A stretch of DNA of 64,000 nucleotides from Iris pallida (Eukaryota > Streptophyta > Magnoliopsida > Asparagales > Iridaceae): NCBI GenBank assembly GCA_029216955.1, contig JANAVB010005598.1:62001-126000 (forward strand), read 5' to 3'. Shown here piece by piece: positions 38,102 through 50,996 of this stretch. The translations under genes were made by a program, and so were the position numbers. Numbering within the stretch: the first letter of the stretch is position 1; each line of letters starts with the position of its first letter. The notes below the pieces were generated by a model that searched no databases, was not told where the DNA came from, and saw nothing but the letters and a program-made list of their open reading frames with translations.

Positions 38102-40188
38102 TCCCCTTGAAGGAGCAGCCCAGCTCCTCGGGTTTCCCTTCTCCCTCGGCTACGGCGGGCGGGCGGCCACCCCTGGGCTCTCCCTCCCCAGCCGGGCTCC
38201 TCCATCTTCCGCCGGGCTCCTTGGCCCTTTCGGCCACCAGGCGCTCCCACCATGGGGAGTCCCCCACTCTCCCACATACGGCGGTTGCCCGTCGTGCGGC
38301 GGCGCCTTCCTCCCTCCCCCTCCTCCTCAGCGCAGATGCCTCCCCCGGCGTCGGAGACCCCGCCTCTCTCGACGTCCTCAGCAGCCCCCGGCGCCTTCCT
38401 TCCTTGGTTCCCCGTCGGTTCCTCAGGGCGTCCAGCGTGCGGCGCTTCCGAGTCCCGGCCAGGCCGGCGCCCCTGTCATCGCGTCGCCCCTCCCCGAGGC
38501 CGTGATTCCCACCTTCGTCGTGCCGGGTTCAGATCCTTCCACCCCTTCGGCCATGGCACCTCCTCTTCTGTCCCAGGACCCGTCCGCCCTGGCCGCCGCC
38601 CTGGTCGCAGCCCTTTCCCGAGCGTTTCCTTCTCCCGCCTCATTCTCTTCCCCGGCACCTCCTCCTGCCACGGGCACGGCAGTCCTCCCGGTTCTCCCGA
38701 CCCTCGTAGCTCCCTCACCGGCTCCTCCCGCAGCGGCTCTCCCCCCGGATCTCTCCCTTGTCGCGCTTCCCTCCGCAGCGTTTCCTCCTGCCGCTGGTCC
38801 CCTTCCCTCTCCCAGCGTCCAGCCTGCCGTCGCATCCCCCCTCGGCGGTGCCGGGTGCCTTTGCCCTTCCTCCCGCCGCTGCTCCCCTTCCCTCTCTCGT
38901 CGCCCTGCCGCCGACGAGTCGTGGTGCCCCTGCGACCGCCTCCCTCCCCATCGCCGGGCCTAGTGCTCTCTGGGCCCCCTCGGTGCGCCCCCCCCGGCCG
39001 TATGAGAAGATTCCCCTGGCCCCCTCGCACGTCTTCCCTCCCGCCTCTAGCCCCAGCCGCCGTTGGGGCTCACCGCCTCCGCCGGTTCCACCTTCGCTGA
39101 CGCCCCACCCTGCTCTGGTCCCCTCCCCCGCCTGGGCGTGCCCCGCGTGGCCCTCCAGCCGCCGTGGCACTCCCTCCCCCTGATGTGGCACTCCCTTTCC
39201 GGTGCCGCGTAGCTCCTCGCTGTGCTGTCGCCCTCTCCGAGGGCCCTCAGATGGAGTTCGGGCGGTCATACCCCTCCTGCCGGTCGTCGGCCCCGTCGTG
39301 CTGTGTTCTCCGGTGTTTCCGCTCTCCTTCCCTGCTTCGGTTTCCTCTCCTGGCAGTGGCCTCTCGCTGTGGCCCTTCCCCTGTGGCCTCCTCGCCGTGG
39401 CCCTCCTTGCTGGGTCCGCCGACGTGGACCGCCCTCCGGCCATCGCGTCCCCCCTCTCCGCAGTTCCGGAGCCCCAGCTCCCCACTCGGCTGTGCCCTCT
39501 CGCCGGAGCCCCGCTCCCCACTCGGCTACGCTAGTGCCACGGGCCCTCCGCTCTGTGCTCCTCCCCCCCGAGCCCCCTCTCCCTACCAGTCGGGCGGTTC
39601 CATCTCCTTCCGCTCCCGGAGGTGCTGCCGCGGGCCTCCCCGTCGTGTCGCGGCTCCCCCTGGCATGGCCGCCACCGGACCCGGCGGCGCTCTTCCCCTG
39701 GCGTGGCCGCCACCGGCCCCCGCGGCCGTCCCCGTCGAGTCGTCGTCCCCGCTCGTTGTGGACCGCGTCGTCGCCGGTGACTCTCCCCCCGTCCCCTCCC
39801 GTGTCTCCCTGCCGCCCTCGGTGGTACCCCCGCGGCCGTCCTCGCCGAGTCGTCGACCCCGCACGGTGACTCTCGCCGGAGCCAGGGACCCCCTCGGTCT
39901 TCGCGCTCGGGGGGAGGGGAGATCGAGGCTCAAGAGCCGCGCGCTCTCCCCCCCCGGGCATAGAGCCGACCCATCCCCCCCCCCCACGTGCCTCTGTCTC
40001 CCCACGTGTCTCTCTGCGTTTTCGAAAGCTCGTTTTCGAATTTCGAATTTTTCAAAATCCCCCCGCTTTTGTTTTTCCGGGCTGCGGTTTTCGTACCCGT
40101 TTGGTCTGGACCTTTTGTTTGTTTGGCCCAGCACCGTTTGTATGGCTCTTTGTGAGCCTCTTTTTTTAGTCAATAAATTATCTTCTTC

Positions 40189-40191
<3 letters not shown>
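38100..40191 (+). mobile_element. GC-rich retroposed segment, possibly an internally deleted LINE
   Basis: About 2.1 kb of strikingly C-rich sequence in an AT-rich environment. The first 1.9 kb have many overlapping open frames on both strands rich in Pro, Ser, Arg and Ala (for example 38252-39100 and 39164-40192), typical of base composition rather than of a gene, though a LINE ORF1/5' UTR origin is possible. The last ~200 bp ('gcggttttcgta', 'gtcaataaattatcttcttctt' split by nothing else) resemble the 3' UTR of the first LINE piece, and a (TA)n tail follows. I infer a LINE 5' region joined to a LINE 3' end. Confidence 0.5.

Positions 40192-40232
<41 letters not shown>
40192..40232. repeat. 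(TA)n tail of the GC-rich retroposed segment
   Basis: About 20 TA units; afterwards the interrupted LTR resumes. Confidence 0.9.
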
Positions 40233-40234
<2 letters not shown>

Positions 40235-40583
40235 CCCAAATAAAATAGAACCAAGAAATTTCCTTTTTAAAAACTCCAAAGGCCCATAAATTCTTTCAAA
40301 TCCCAACCCATACTTCTGTGTACCGGACCCAAATCCTGTGCCCACTGCTCTTGCCCAAAACCAATTTCTTTCCTTGTTTTCCTATATTCTTTTCTGTTCA
40401 CTGGGTCGGCCGTCACACCCAGCCTAGTCCTCAGCTAACCCCTTATTCTTTTCCATTTCTGCCATGGGCTCAGCCTACTGTCTACTAACAAGCTCGTAGG
40501 ATCCAGCCCATACATACACATATAACACCCTCTCTGAAAGAGAAATAATTTCTCTCAAACACTCAGGAATGGAGAAGGAGAAT

Positions 40584-43500
40584 TGTCACGCCCTAGTATC
40601 GAAATACGGGGAAGGACAAGGCCAGCTACACCGTATAAGGTACAAATACGTCATACGGTAATTACGGCTGTGAATCTTGTTGGGTATCCTAGCATGCAAT
40701 CAATCTATGGCCTAAATCTGATCTCATGTCCACAAGTAATAACAATGAAATAACAGCAAGAGAGATAATCATATGGAAAGCAGAAAATACTCATATGATA
40801 ATTAAGAGTCTACGGGACAAGATAATAATGTAGACGAGTATACCTTCCTACAGTTTCGAGCATGGTCTAGAACTGAAGCACATCCTCCAAGTCAGGTCTG
40901 AAAGATCCACAGGGTCGGTCACATGCAATCTGGGAACAATCCAGGGTTGGTCAGGCCAACCGCAACAAGTACCAGAAAGGAAGGCTCAAGGACGGGCGAA
41001 AAAAGCCAGCAGGATAAAATATAAAGCAGAACATATATGAACAGTAAATGAGGGTAAGAATCATGCAGTACCAACGCACAATAACAATCCACAACTAATG
41101 TAGCTAAATAACCAACAATTATCACAATCTCCCTAACATCCAATAATGCCTGCATCGCCAACTGGAACTCGATATCAGCCAGCTATGCAAGCAAAAACTA
41201 AACAATTTAAGGGAATAAGCATCCACTCAAATGCCTACGGCTTTCTATGTGGAGGTTGGGTTACCCCAACAATGCAAGATATAAGAATCCTCAAATTGTG
41301 CTATCCCACCAGGGCTAGCGGGGCCAAGTATAACAAGCAAGAAGAGCACCGATCCCTCGTAAGGCCACCGTGCGGGTAAGAGAAGTACATAGTACATAAT
41401 AGTAGTCGGATACTGCCATCCAATAGTGCGGACGGTAACAATATCTGTGGCGGCCAGCCTATAAGTCATAACTAATGTATAGAATGAGGCTAGTATTGCA
41501 CGATCTCGGGGTTCCATTCCCTTCCAATGCTTCTACCAGCTTAAGTTACCTAGATTATCCCTACAGTTATCCGGAATAACATGTCGTGGTCACATGATCA
41601 TCCTTTTAGATGTCATACCTCAGTACGGGAACGCTAAGTAAGAATCAACTTCGGCACCTATAGTCTCAGTTGTGATTCATTCTCAGTGTTATACAACAAG
41701 CAAGAAAGCAATCCTGACCACGCTAAGAATACAGTCCAACTACGAAGGTACCCGTGCAGGGAATCGTATCATATAGCTAGAATATCGAGATTGTACCGCA
41801 ATATAATATAATCAAGGAGATAGCACCTCAAAGTGCCAGTAGACAAGGAGCACCTCAGTGCAAAATCAGGGCCAGTACCTCAAAGGGTAAACTGGACTTG
41901 TAGCACAGATATAAGTAGTCATGTCAGGAACAAGGACAAATTTGTCAGTCACTTGAAATCATCTGCCCACATCATGGCATGGATATCAGGTCAGGTACAT
42001 GGTCGGAATCTCTACTAGAATAACATCTCAAGTACACATGGGAGCCTACAGCTCAAATCATCAAGTCGATCTATCTACCGAATCAATCTATCAGGAGTCT
42101 TCCATCTACGATGGAGTAAATATCATGTAAGGAAAGAAGATCACCAAATACCAAGCTAATCTCTATAAACACTGCTAGGTCCTCTGGCCCACAAGAATTT
42201 TCTGAATCAATGATCACAAGCTATCAGCAAACATGTCTCACAGCTATCAATATATAGAAATTAAACCAGGTTTTGGGCGTTTGGAAAGTTGAGTAAAAAT
42301 CATGTAATGATGCCCTCTATATTCTCTTCGTTCCACGAAACACTCACACAATCAACAAAATTCAGGAATCTAAATAGTCATAACTGATCAGAATGTACGT
42401 CATCTAAAAAGAAATGGCAACACTATCCAAGAGTCCACATGAGTCTATCAAATCAATATTCCGGGAATCATACTCCATAAATACTCAATCCTCATATATA
42501 TCCAAGGTCACAATCCCGACACATAGGACAACTGTCAGCCCTATCTAGCTAGACTAGGATAATTCCTAGAATGAATGGTCAGGGGACAAGAATATATTAA
42601 TTAATGCCGCCAAAAAAATGGCAAGGATTGCATGAACTGCTCTGGAGCAGATCCAACCCTTAAACCAAATAAGGACCAGGGTTGCAGACCATCCCCATAG
42701 TAGAACCGCACTCCTCACGCTATCTGACGGACAGGACAGGTCAAGTAGTTAGGCGACTAATCTAGTCATGAGTCTACCTAGCATGTACTGGAATCAGGTA
42801 AACTATACTACTATAAATGTGCATGCATCTGGTTCAGCAAACCAAAGGAACGGTTCTACCCAAATCTTCGAACCAAATTTTCAATCGGGAATTTTGAAAA
42901 AATTCGGCCGAGTCTCCTTTGTATTCTGGCGGGAGCTCCCAACAAATTGGGGCTAAATCCACTCGACGTAACCCGCTGCAGAATTATAAACTAAGAACAC
43001 TAAGTCTCATCTTCCAGCAGTGCTACGATGCATACTGGGAACAAAACCATACCCGAGACCACTAAGTCTTGGCCTCCAGTAACACTACGATGTGTACTGG
43101 GTGCCAAGCCAACACATGCAACAAAAATCGCCATGCAGTATGCATCAAGACCCACAGTCATGTCCAAGTCACAAGCACAGTCACAGAAATAGTTAGCCAA
43201 AGCCGACATCCGATCGAGAGTCGAACACGGGGCACATGGGGACAATCTATACATGTGAGTCATGCTCGTGTCTTCGGAGGTGTGGATGACCCGTCCGAGT
43301 TTTTCGATACAGATTGACCCGGTATTGAGCCAAGCTATCCTAAGTTATCATCATGGTAGTTCTACTGCTATGCTACACTACTCACAGTTATACATTTACA
43401 ATTACAAATGAATTAAACACAAAAAATCTAGAAGACAGGGCAAGAGCCGTCGATGAGCAAGGGATACTTGCCTAGAGGGCGCCGCTAGGTAAGCAAGTCT

Positions 43501-45092
43501 TCAGCGATCGCGATCCAAGGTAGCACGTCCATCAAAGTCCTCAGAACACACAATAAAGAATCAATAGAATAAAATATTAAAATAATAACATAAGTCATGG
43601 AGGATGGCAGGACGCTATATCGTGTACGTCCATTAGCATTGTAGGGATCTAGCACAAAAATTGAGGTACACAGATAAACACCGACACGCAAACCGAGACA
43701 TGTATGTATATCGAGAGGCATACGAGAATCGAGATAACACAAAGGTCGAGACGAACGGCAAACATAACGTGCACGTAAATCGAGACGTACACGTAGACCG
43801 AGGACCCACGAATATCGGGATGGCAAAAGAATCATCGTGACACGCAAATCGAGGCATGCACGCAAATCAAGATGGCATAAAACACGATATGGCATACAAA
43901 TCAATACGGCACACAAATCGGTACATGCACGTAAAACAGAGCAACACAAGTCATGAGGTAGACACAAAGGTCGAGGCACAAAAACTAAGGCAGTGTGCAA
44001 ATCGAGATGGCACGGTGCCCGAGGCAGTGCGGGGCTCAAGGCGTCCCCTTGCCCAAGGCAGCACATAGATTGAGGTGCACGCAGAACAAGGAGGAACACA
44101 TAACGAGGCACATGCAAAATGAGGCACATTGTCCAAGGATAGCATGGAGCACGAGGGGCACGTAAAGCATATAGGGTATGCGACCCGAGGAGGACATGGC
44201 CCTAAGTCGGCTCGCTGCTCGAGCAGTACGGGGCTTAAGGGCATCGCGTCACTCGAGGCTGGCATGGCCAACAAAGCTCGACGGCTCTCCGGACAGAAGA
44301 AAAGAAGAAGAGGCGTGGAGGAGGAGCTGGGGTCCTCGCCAGCGGAGAAGAGACCATGGCAGCGCGGCCAGGTCGGGGCGGAGGCCAGGGCGGTGGAAGT
44401 GGCGATGGTGGTGGCGGTCGTCGCTCGGGAGAGGGGCGGAGGTGACAATGATGGTTGTGGGAAGTGGCGGAGACGGTGGTGCGGGTGGCCAAGGCGAGGC
44501 GGAGGTGATGGCCGCGGTGGGGCTGGACTGGTGAGGGCCGAAAGTGAGCTCGTGAGGGGGTGGGCGAGAAGTTGAGATCGGAAGAGGGAGGGAAGCTAGG
44601 GTTACCTGGGGAGAGGGGGAAGAGTGTACAGAGAGAGAGAGATGAGAGCTCGGGAGAGGGAGAGAAAGAGAGGGAAAGGTTCTGCTCCCATGGAGAAGTT
44701 GAGAGAGATGAGAGAGGAAGATGAGGGGAAAATGGGGAGGGGCTGTATCGGCTGAGAGAGGGTGAGGCTGTGTGATGGGAAGGGTTAGGTAAGGGGAGGT
44801 GTAGGTATAGGAAAGTGGTAGATGTAGGGATAAAATAATAATAAATAATAATAATAATGACAATGACAATATTAGGAATAGGAATAATGTTAACAATCAA
44901 GCTAACAAAATAAACTCCAATAAAATGATATCAACTGTAATCTAATAGCAACAATAATAACCAAGTGTCAAGCTCACAACCAAGACCAAATCAAGATCAA
45001 AAAATAAATAAAATTTACATAAGTAAAAAATTATTAATTTACTCTAAGTACGAAAATAGTCATATACCTATTTTCAAAGTAGGGATTTGACA
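40584..45092 (-). mobile_element. Complete solo LTR (4.5 kb) of the element-2 family
   Basis: On the plus strand TGTCACGCC...GGGATTTGACA, flanked by agaat on both sides (40579-40583, 45093-45097), a perfect target duplication. It is the only complete copy of this LTR in the window and fixes the family's length at 4509 bp. It aligns with 8930-13092 and 14418-18890. The internal minisatellite (43640-44190) and GC-rich part (44200-44560) are present, while the AAT run is short. Confidence 0.92.
43640..44190. repeat. Degenerate ~20-bp minisatellite inside the solo LTR
   Basis: Third copy of the 'gcacgtaaatcgag' block (see 11690-12200), with changed unit order and number. Long minus-strand frames across it are not taken as genes. 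Confidence 0.6.
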
Positions 45093-46476
45093 AGAATGAA
45101 GAAGAAACATGAAGGAGGAAGAAGAAGAAGGAGAAGAATAATGGAGCATACCCGCGGTCAGTGGTAGGTAGCTCCGATGGCTCGACTATGCAGAGGCAGC
45201 ATCGAGGAGGAGGCTCGAGGCAGCTAGATCTTGCTTGGCTACTCGAGGTGGCTTAGATACGTCGGGATCTGGTCGCCACGGCGAGATCGAGGTAGCGAAC
45301 GGTTGACGAGGCACTGGGAATGAAGATCGATGCGAGATGGCGATGACGAGGGTCAGCGCCAGACCTGGAGTCTGTACGAGTTCGGTCGATGGCCAGAGGG
45401 GCGCTGAGAGTGATGGATGAAGACATAGGCAGGGGTTGGTCGGAGGATAACGACTACGGTGCTAGTGGTGGCTCAATTTACAAGGAGACATGAGCAGTTT
45501 TTGAAGGGCCAACACGTTCTTCAAGGAGTGTGGATCTCGAGACCCAGCTTGGTGGTAGAATCGAGGAAGAGATTCGATGGATTGCGATGCTGCCCACAAG
45601 TAACTCTAGGTGGTCGATCCGACCAGAGGAGGAAGCTGGCCACCGGAGAAGAAAAAGAGGGAGTTGAAGCAGCGGGATCGACGTGTCGACCAACACTGAT
45701 ACAGAAGCTGTGGTGGCACGGGTTTGAGGAGGCAATCGAGACGATGACTCGAGGTGGTGTATCTGCGGAGCTCCGGCAACGTTTAGGTGGAGGACTAATA
45801 CGGTTTGGTGCTCTGGCGTGATGCAACACCGGATACGACGAGCAGTCCGGACATAGGGACAAAGCTAGGGTTAGAGTTTGCTGTGGAGTCTGTACATGTT
45901 TACCGAAAATTAAGACAATGGTATTAGCAGTGGAATATACTATAATGTGTTTAGATCTGTCTGGACACGAGAATGGGGGTGGTATTGGTGTGTCTAGAAT
46001 GTTGGACATGGGAGCTATGTATGTGTAATAGCTAGGAATCTAATGAAATAGGTTGGACATGCCGACACGGCAAGACACACGCATGGAGGATTTGGATGAG
46101 TAGGAATGATTAGCACTAACAATAATTATGGGTACTTATAGGCTTGGTCTTAAGCCATATGCCCGAGAATCACATGGGCTAGGAATAGTCTAGAACTAGA
46201 CAATTAACTAAAGAACACATGTTAATTAATTAAGATCACATGCTATAAACATATTTTTAACTAATTAATTCTTGAAAGCTCCCACCTTGGAATGACTAGT
46301 TACTTACTAAACTTGTTAGTCCCTCTTCATAAATACTAAATCGCCATTCCCTCTCTATTAATTACCAAAAGTCCTTTTCTCTTTACTAAAATGACATTCC
46401 TCTTAGCTAATTACCAAAATTCCTAAATAAAATAAGAAAATTAAAAATAATAGAAAATTCGAGAACGGAGATTACA

Positions 46477-46876
46477 AATCTACCCACCTTAGAAAAATTC
46501 TGTCGTCGAAATTTTAAATCGCTTGACTAGGTACGATGAAGAATACATAAATGGCACAAAGATAAAAATCAGTCGGGCTCGATCGTGAATAGAATCAGAA
46601 TAGAATCACCTAAGCATGGGAAGTCATTTAAGCATGGTACGCATGATTAATAGAATAAAAAATCTATATAAATACGATCTAGTGTAATAGAGTGAAAGTC
46701 GAAGTTCACAAAAAGTAGGGAATGTAGAAAGATATAATCAATCAAAATTTAGGTCAAAATCTAAGCAATAGGAGAATAATGATGAAAATCATACAATAAT
46801 AAGAATGGCCTAAGATGTGATTGAGCATTCCTATCTTGCATGCTCACCATAGTACTACTATACGTAAGTACCACTG
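46477..46876 (-). mobile_element. Interior of element D/E (400 of ~454 bp)
   Basis: AT-rich, without coding potential. Next to the 3' LTR, on the minus strand, it has 'aaatttcgacgacagaatt' and 'ctaaggtgggtagatt', the same terminal motif as element 1. The interior resumes at 54946 after the solo LTR; together it is about 454 bp. Confidence 0.75.
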
Positions 46877-49836
46877 TGTCACTACCACATTTTAGATTGA
46901 GGGTATTTTGGTCATTGTGATTTTTTTAAAATTTATTTAATTTAATTAATTGGTGATTGTGATTTTGACTTTGACTAGTTGAGACTTTGTAGACTAGTCT
47001 AGAAGCTAACCCTAGATATGGTGACCCTAGTCTAACTTAAGTTAACCTACTTTTAGTCATTAGAAATTAGTTTTAAAGTAGGAAGGTTAAGTTTAAGTGA
47101 AATGGTTTCATGACTTATAACTTAACTCAATGACTAGTGATTTTCCAATTCATGACTTATGTAATTGAGCCATAGGCCCATGACTTAAGCCCAAACCCAA
47201 ACAAACCCAACCATGGCAGCCACACTTAGGGTTTCCCTTGCCTATAAGTATTCTCTTAATGTTGTTCTTGCCTCTTTTGTGCTTGACCTAGATTTTGAAG
47301 GAAAGGTAAATTCCCATTCTTCTAAAATCCTAATAAATTCATTTCAACTCCTTTTTAACCCTAGTCTTTTGCATTAGGATCTAATTACTGTGTGTTTACT
47401 GATTCTGGAGGTTCATCTCAGTTTTTATGCCATTTGGAGCTTGGGAGTTGCTATTTGGAATCCTTCTTGGGGCTTTCTTTGAGTATTGACACTCAATAGG
47501 TAAACCACTCAAACCCATTGTTTTTTCTATTTTCCTTGCATTTAGGGCTAGATCTAAGAGTCCCCTAGTTGTCCCCAAAGTTTGGGCATAATTCGTGTCC
47601 ATTTGGTGTCCGTATCGGACACGTATCATAGTGGATACATAGATGTTTGTTAAAATGCCCCTTAGGGATTTATTTTCGTATTTTGAAAATCTAATTTCAT
47701 AGATCTCTAGATCTAGGTGTGTATGTTAATTTTTGTGAAGACTGAAATGGATTTCGTGTCAATTTGTGTCGGATTTTGTGCTTGGATACGCAGCACGGGG
47801 CTCGTTTGGGTGCCCTGCTATCCCTGTCCTGGTTCTTACTGGACACGCCACTTCATGACACGAAATTTGTCGTGGACACTCCTTAGATGACTGACACGAG
47901 GCTTAAAAAGTTTCGTAGGATTTTATTGATTGGTTAGGGAGATATTCGACCCGTACTGGACATGCACTTCTCGTGCAATGACAGTTTTTGCGCACAGACA
48001 CGCGCAACACGCTCGCTCGTGTCCACTGTGGACACATCGTGGACACGTGTCAAGCATACCAACGTGTAGACCTACCCTAGGCGAACACGTGGGTGTGTGT
48101 ACGTGACACAAAGTGTTGTGTGTCGTGTCCTAACCGCGCGTGCACGCATGCACGACGTTGTGATACACTGGGTGCACCCCACATGTTTGAATTAATGTGG
48201 ACACGTCTGTGTCGTATTTGTAGGACATGAAATGACTCAAAGGACACATACACACTTGTGACACTAATTACCAACCCATTAATTATAATCTTGTTGATTA
48301 ATTTAATTTCGAATTCATGAATTTCCTAATTTTTCCGATACCACTGATACACACTGAACTGAATGATTTTTCTGAGTTTTAAATTGTTTATTAACTAATT
48401 TAATGATGTTAAATGGTTAATTAGATTTACCTACATGTGTAATGAATGATGTTCATTTTAGTTTGTGAATTATGTTGAGCAATGGGTTTTCGAATGTGGT
48501 TTTGGGTATGTTAACTGTTGGTTTTGTTTGGACTGTCACTTGTTGAAATTTTGAGAACTAAATGTTCTGTCACTTGATCCTTCACTCCATAAATTCTAAG
48601 AACACACACACTCATGTGTTGTATACACAGGTACACATCTACACATACTCCCTATCAAGTAACCTATCCACACATACACCCTCACCTAACTGTAACACTT
48701 ACACACATTTTCCTGTCACTGATACACCCTGTTTTCCTCACTGCACCCTCACACAAACACACACACACATATATGAATCCCTGTCGCACAGGACACACTA
48801 ACTGAAACTGTTTTTCCTATTTAACCCCCACACACCCATCACTACAACAAAAAACCCTTTTAATGACGGCTAAAAACCGTCATTAATGACGAACCATGAC
48901 GCTTTTTTTTTCCACAGCAACCGTCATGAAAACGGGTGTTATAAATGTTTTTTAAAAGCGTCATAAAATAACCGTCATGAATAGTTTCTATAAAAGCGTT
49001 ATGAATAGTTAATATATAGTGCACAATTCAGAACAATTTTAAAACGTCATGAATAGATAATATGTATAGGCTATATGCAGCACATTTATAACACTTTATA
49101 CTATTCAAATTAGCACATTTATAATGCTCTATACTGCACAGTATATATTACATTCCAAAAACTTAACATTATATATCACCATCTTTATTACATTTCTCAA
49201 AATAGAGTACATATCAACATCTTCATTACATTCTCAAAATAGAATATCTAAATACATATATACATTTACAACTACCAAAATTGTCTACATCAAAACTTGG
49301 CCACATTAAAACTGTCCACAGAACATGTAGCAAAACCCTGAAAAAGATAAAAACAAGGTTCAATATACTTTGTAATATAATGTAAAAATTGCAAGAAACG
49401 AAGGACTTGTACACATTTTTCAAACTTTAAAAGGTGAAGAGGACCTGCAAATTAACAAAGAGAGGCATATTAACAAAATACTTAGTCTATAACAAGCAAC
49501 AACAACATTCGAATATCATAAACAAAAAAAAAAGAATTAGCGTAAGCAAAGAAATATTGCTTGCAAATGAACTGTTGTACTGCACTAGTATTATGTACCT
49601 GAACAATCGCAATATGCAAGAGAGTTCTACGCAGTCCGACAACCACACTGGCAAAACTCGAACAGAAGAGTACAATTTTTTTGCCCTTTGTTTAAAAATG
49701 AGCCACTAGTATATTGGAATCTGATACTCTGATACTTGGATCTGAATTCATTAAAACTGCCAATAATAAAACTTATTGGGAGGGTTCAACTAGTAGAGAC
49801 ACCTCCTTTTTGAACCTTGATTACAATATACTGTCG

Positions 49837-49997
49837 AGAATTGGGTTTTCAATCAATGCACATGTTACAGGCAGATGTAAATGAGCCACAAATATAGTGT
49901 TGTCATGCGGATATATGCCCCTCCAGAATTAGGTTTTCAATCAATGCACATGTTACAGGCAGATGTAAATGAGCCACAAATATAGTGTTGTCATGCT
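49837..49997. repeat. Tandem duplication, 88-bp period, inside the CACTA element
   Basis: About 73 bp ('gaattgggttttcaatcaat...gtcatgc') at 49837-49909 recur nearly unchanged at 49925-49997. Confidence 0.9.
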
Positions 49998-50996
49998 CAT
50001 CATTCCCAGGGCTGTACCCCATCCGCGATAAGCTAACCTAACACCAGCACATCCTACCAGATTAAAAAGAACTTCACAATCACATAATTCCAACACATCT
50101 GAGTTTTAGAAATATATCCTACAATTTCATGTTGCAAAGTGCTAGATTAAGAACATACCAGCAGTGTAAGGGATCCAATACTACCAAGAATGGATAAAGA
50201 AGAGTGGAAGTAACTTAATTCCAGTATCTCATCCGTGCATATGAATAATATCCAGGACGTTGAGGACATTGGTGACCCATTAACATCCTCAATAACCAGA
50301 GATCCTATCCTGTCCTTGGCATTCGGTTTAGGGGTTGTCTACAAGATTCCATGGTTGGTGCTTAAGATTCATCTAAATTCATCTAAATCCATTGTAATTT
50401 TTCTACAAATTTTACAGAAAATGTAATTTAAGTTGGTGCTTAAGATTCATCTAAATCCATCACATCTGCGCAAGAGATGATCTCACTAAATTCATGGTTG
50501 GCCAATTGAACATGAAACTACAAGAGTTAAAAAGATGGGTTAATTTCGCAAGGTGAAAAATATCTCAATAGACCACCAAAACCTTAGAAGAATCATAGTC
50601 CCTATCCCCACATAATCACCAAAACAAGTTTATTTTCAAACAGTTGGATTCATAGTCCATAGTTAAATGTGGGATTGAAAAGGATCTTATGGTTTCCAGT
50701 ATGAAACAGACTTTCTAAGCAGCAATAGTACTCTAAACAGGAAATGCTAAAGAAATAAAATTTGTGCCAAAAACATACGTAACAGTTAAGGTGATTTATT
50801 TACACCATATTCAAAAAGCACATTGTTAGATTCTGCGACAATCACCAAAAGGCCTTTATATCACGTGAAATATTAAACCTGACCACATTAACATACTAAA
50901 AGAACCATGAGTAATAGCATAAACAGGATATAGCAGCAGTGAAAAAATGATTTCTAATTTCGACTACAAATACACATTCATAAAAGCAACACTAAC

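Larger units (their letters stand above)
36612..46476 (-). repeat. 3' LTR of element D/E, interrupted by LINE pieces and a solo LTR
   Basis: Segments 36612-37680, 40233-40583 and 45093-46476 align in order with 55000-57534. On the minus strand it starts TGTAATCTCC at 46476 after 'aaggtgggtagatt', and ends GGCATGACA at 36612. Interruptions: LINE-derived inserts (37681-40232) and the solo LTR (40584-45092). Confidence 0.85.

Noticed and set aside
38252..40192. Long open frames (up to 342 codons) on both strands
   Set aside because: Open in many frames on both strands because stops are rare in C-rich sequence; Pro/Ser/Arg-rich without domains. A LINE ORF1 origin of one of them stays possible, so the segment is listed as mobile element only.
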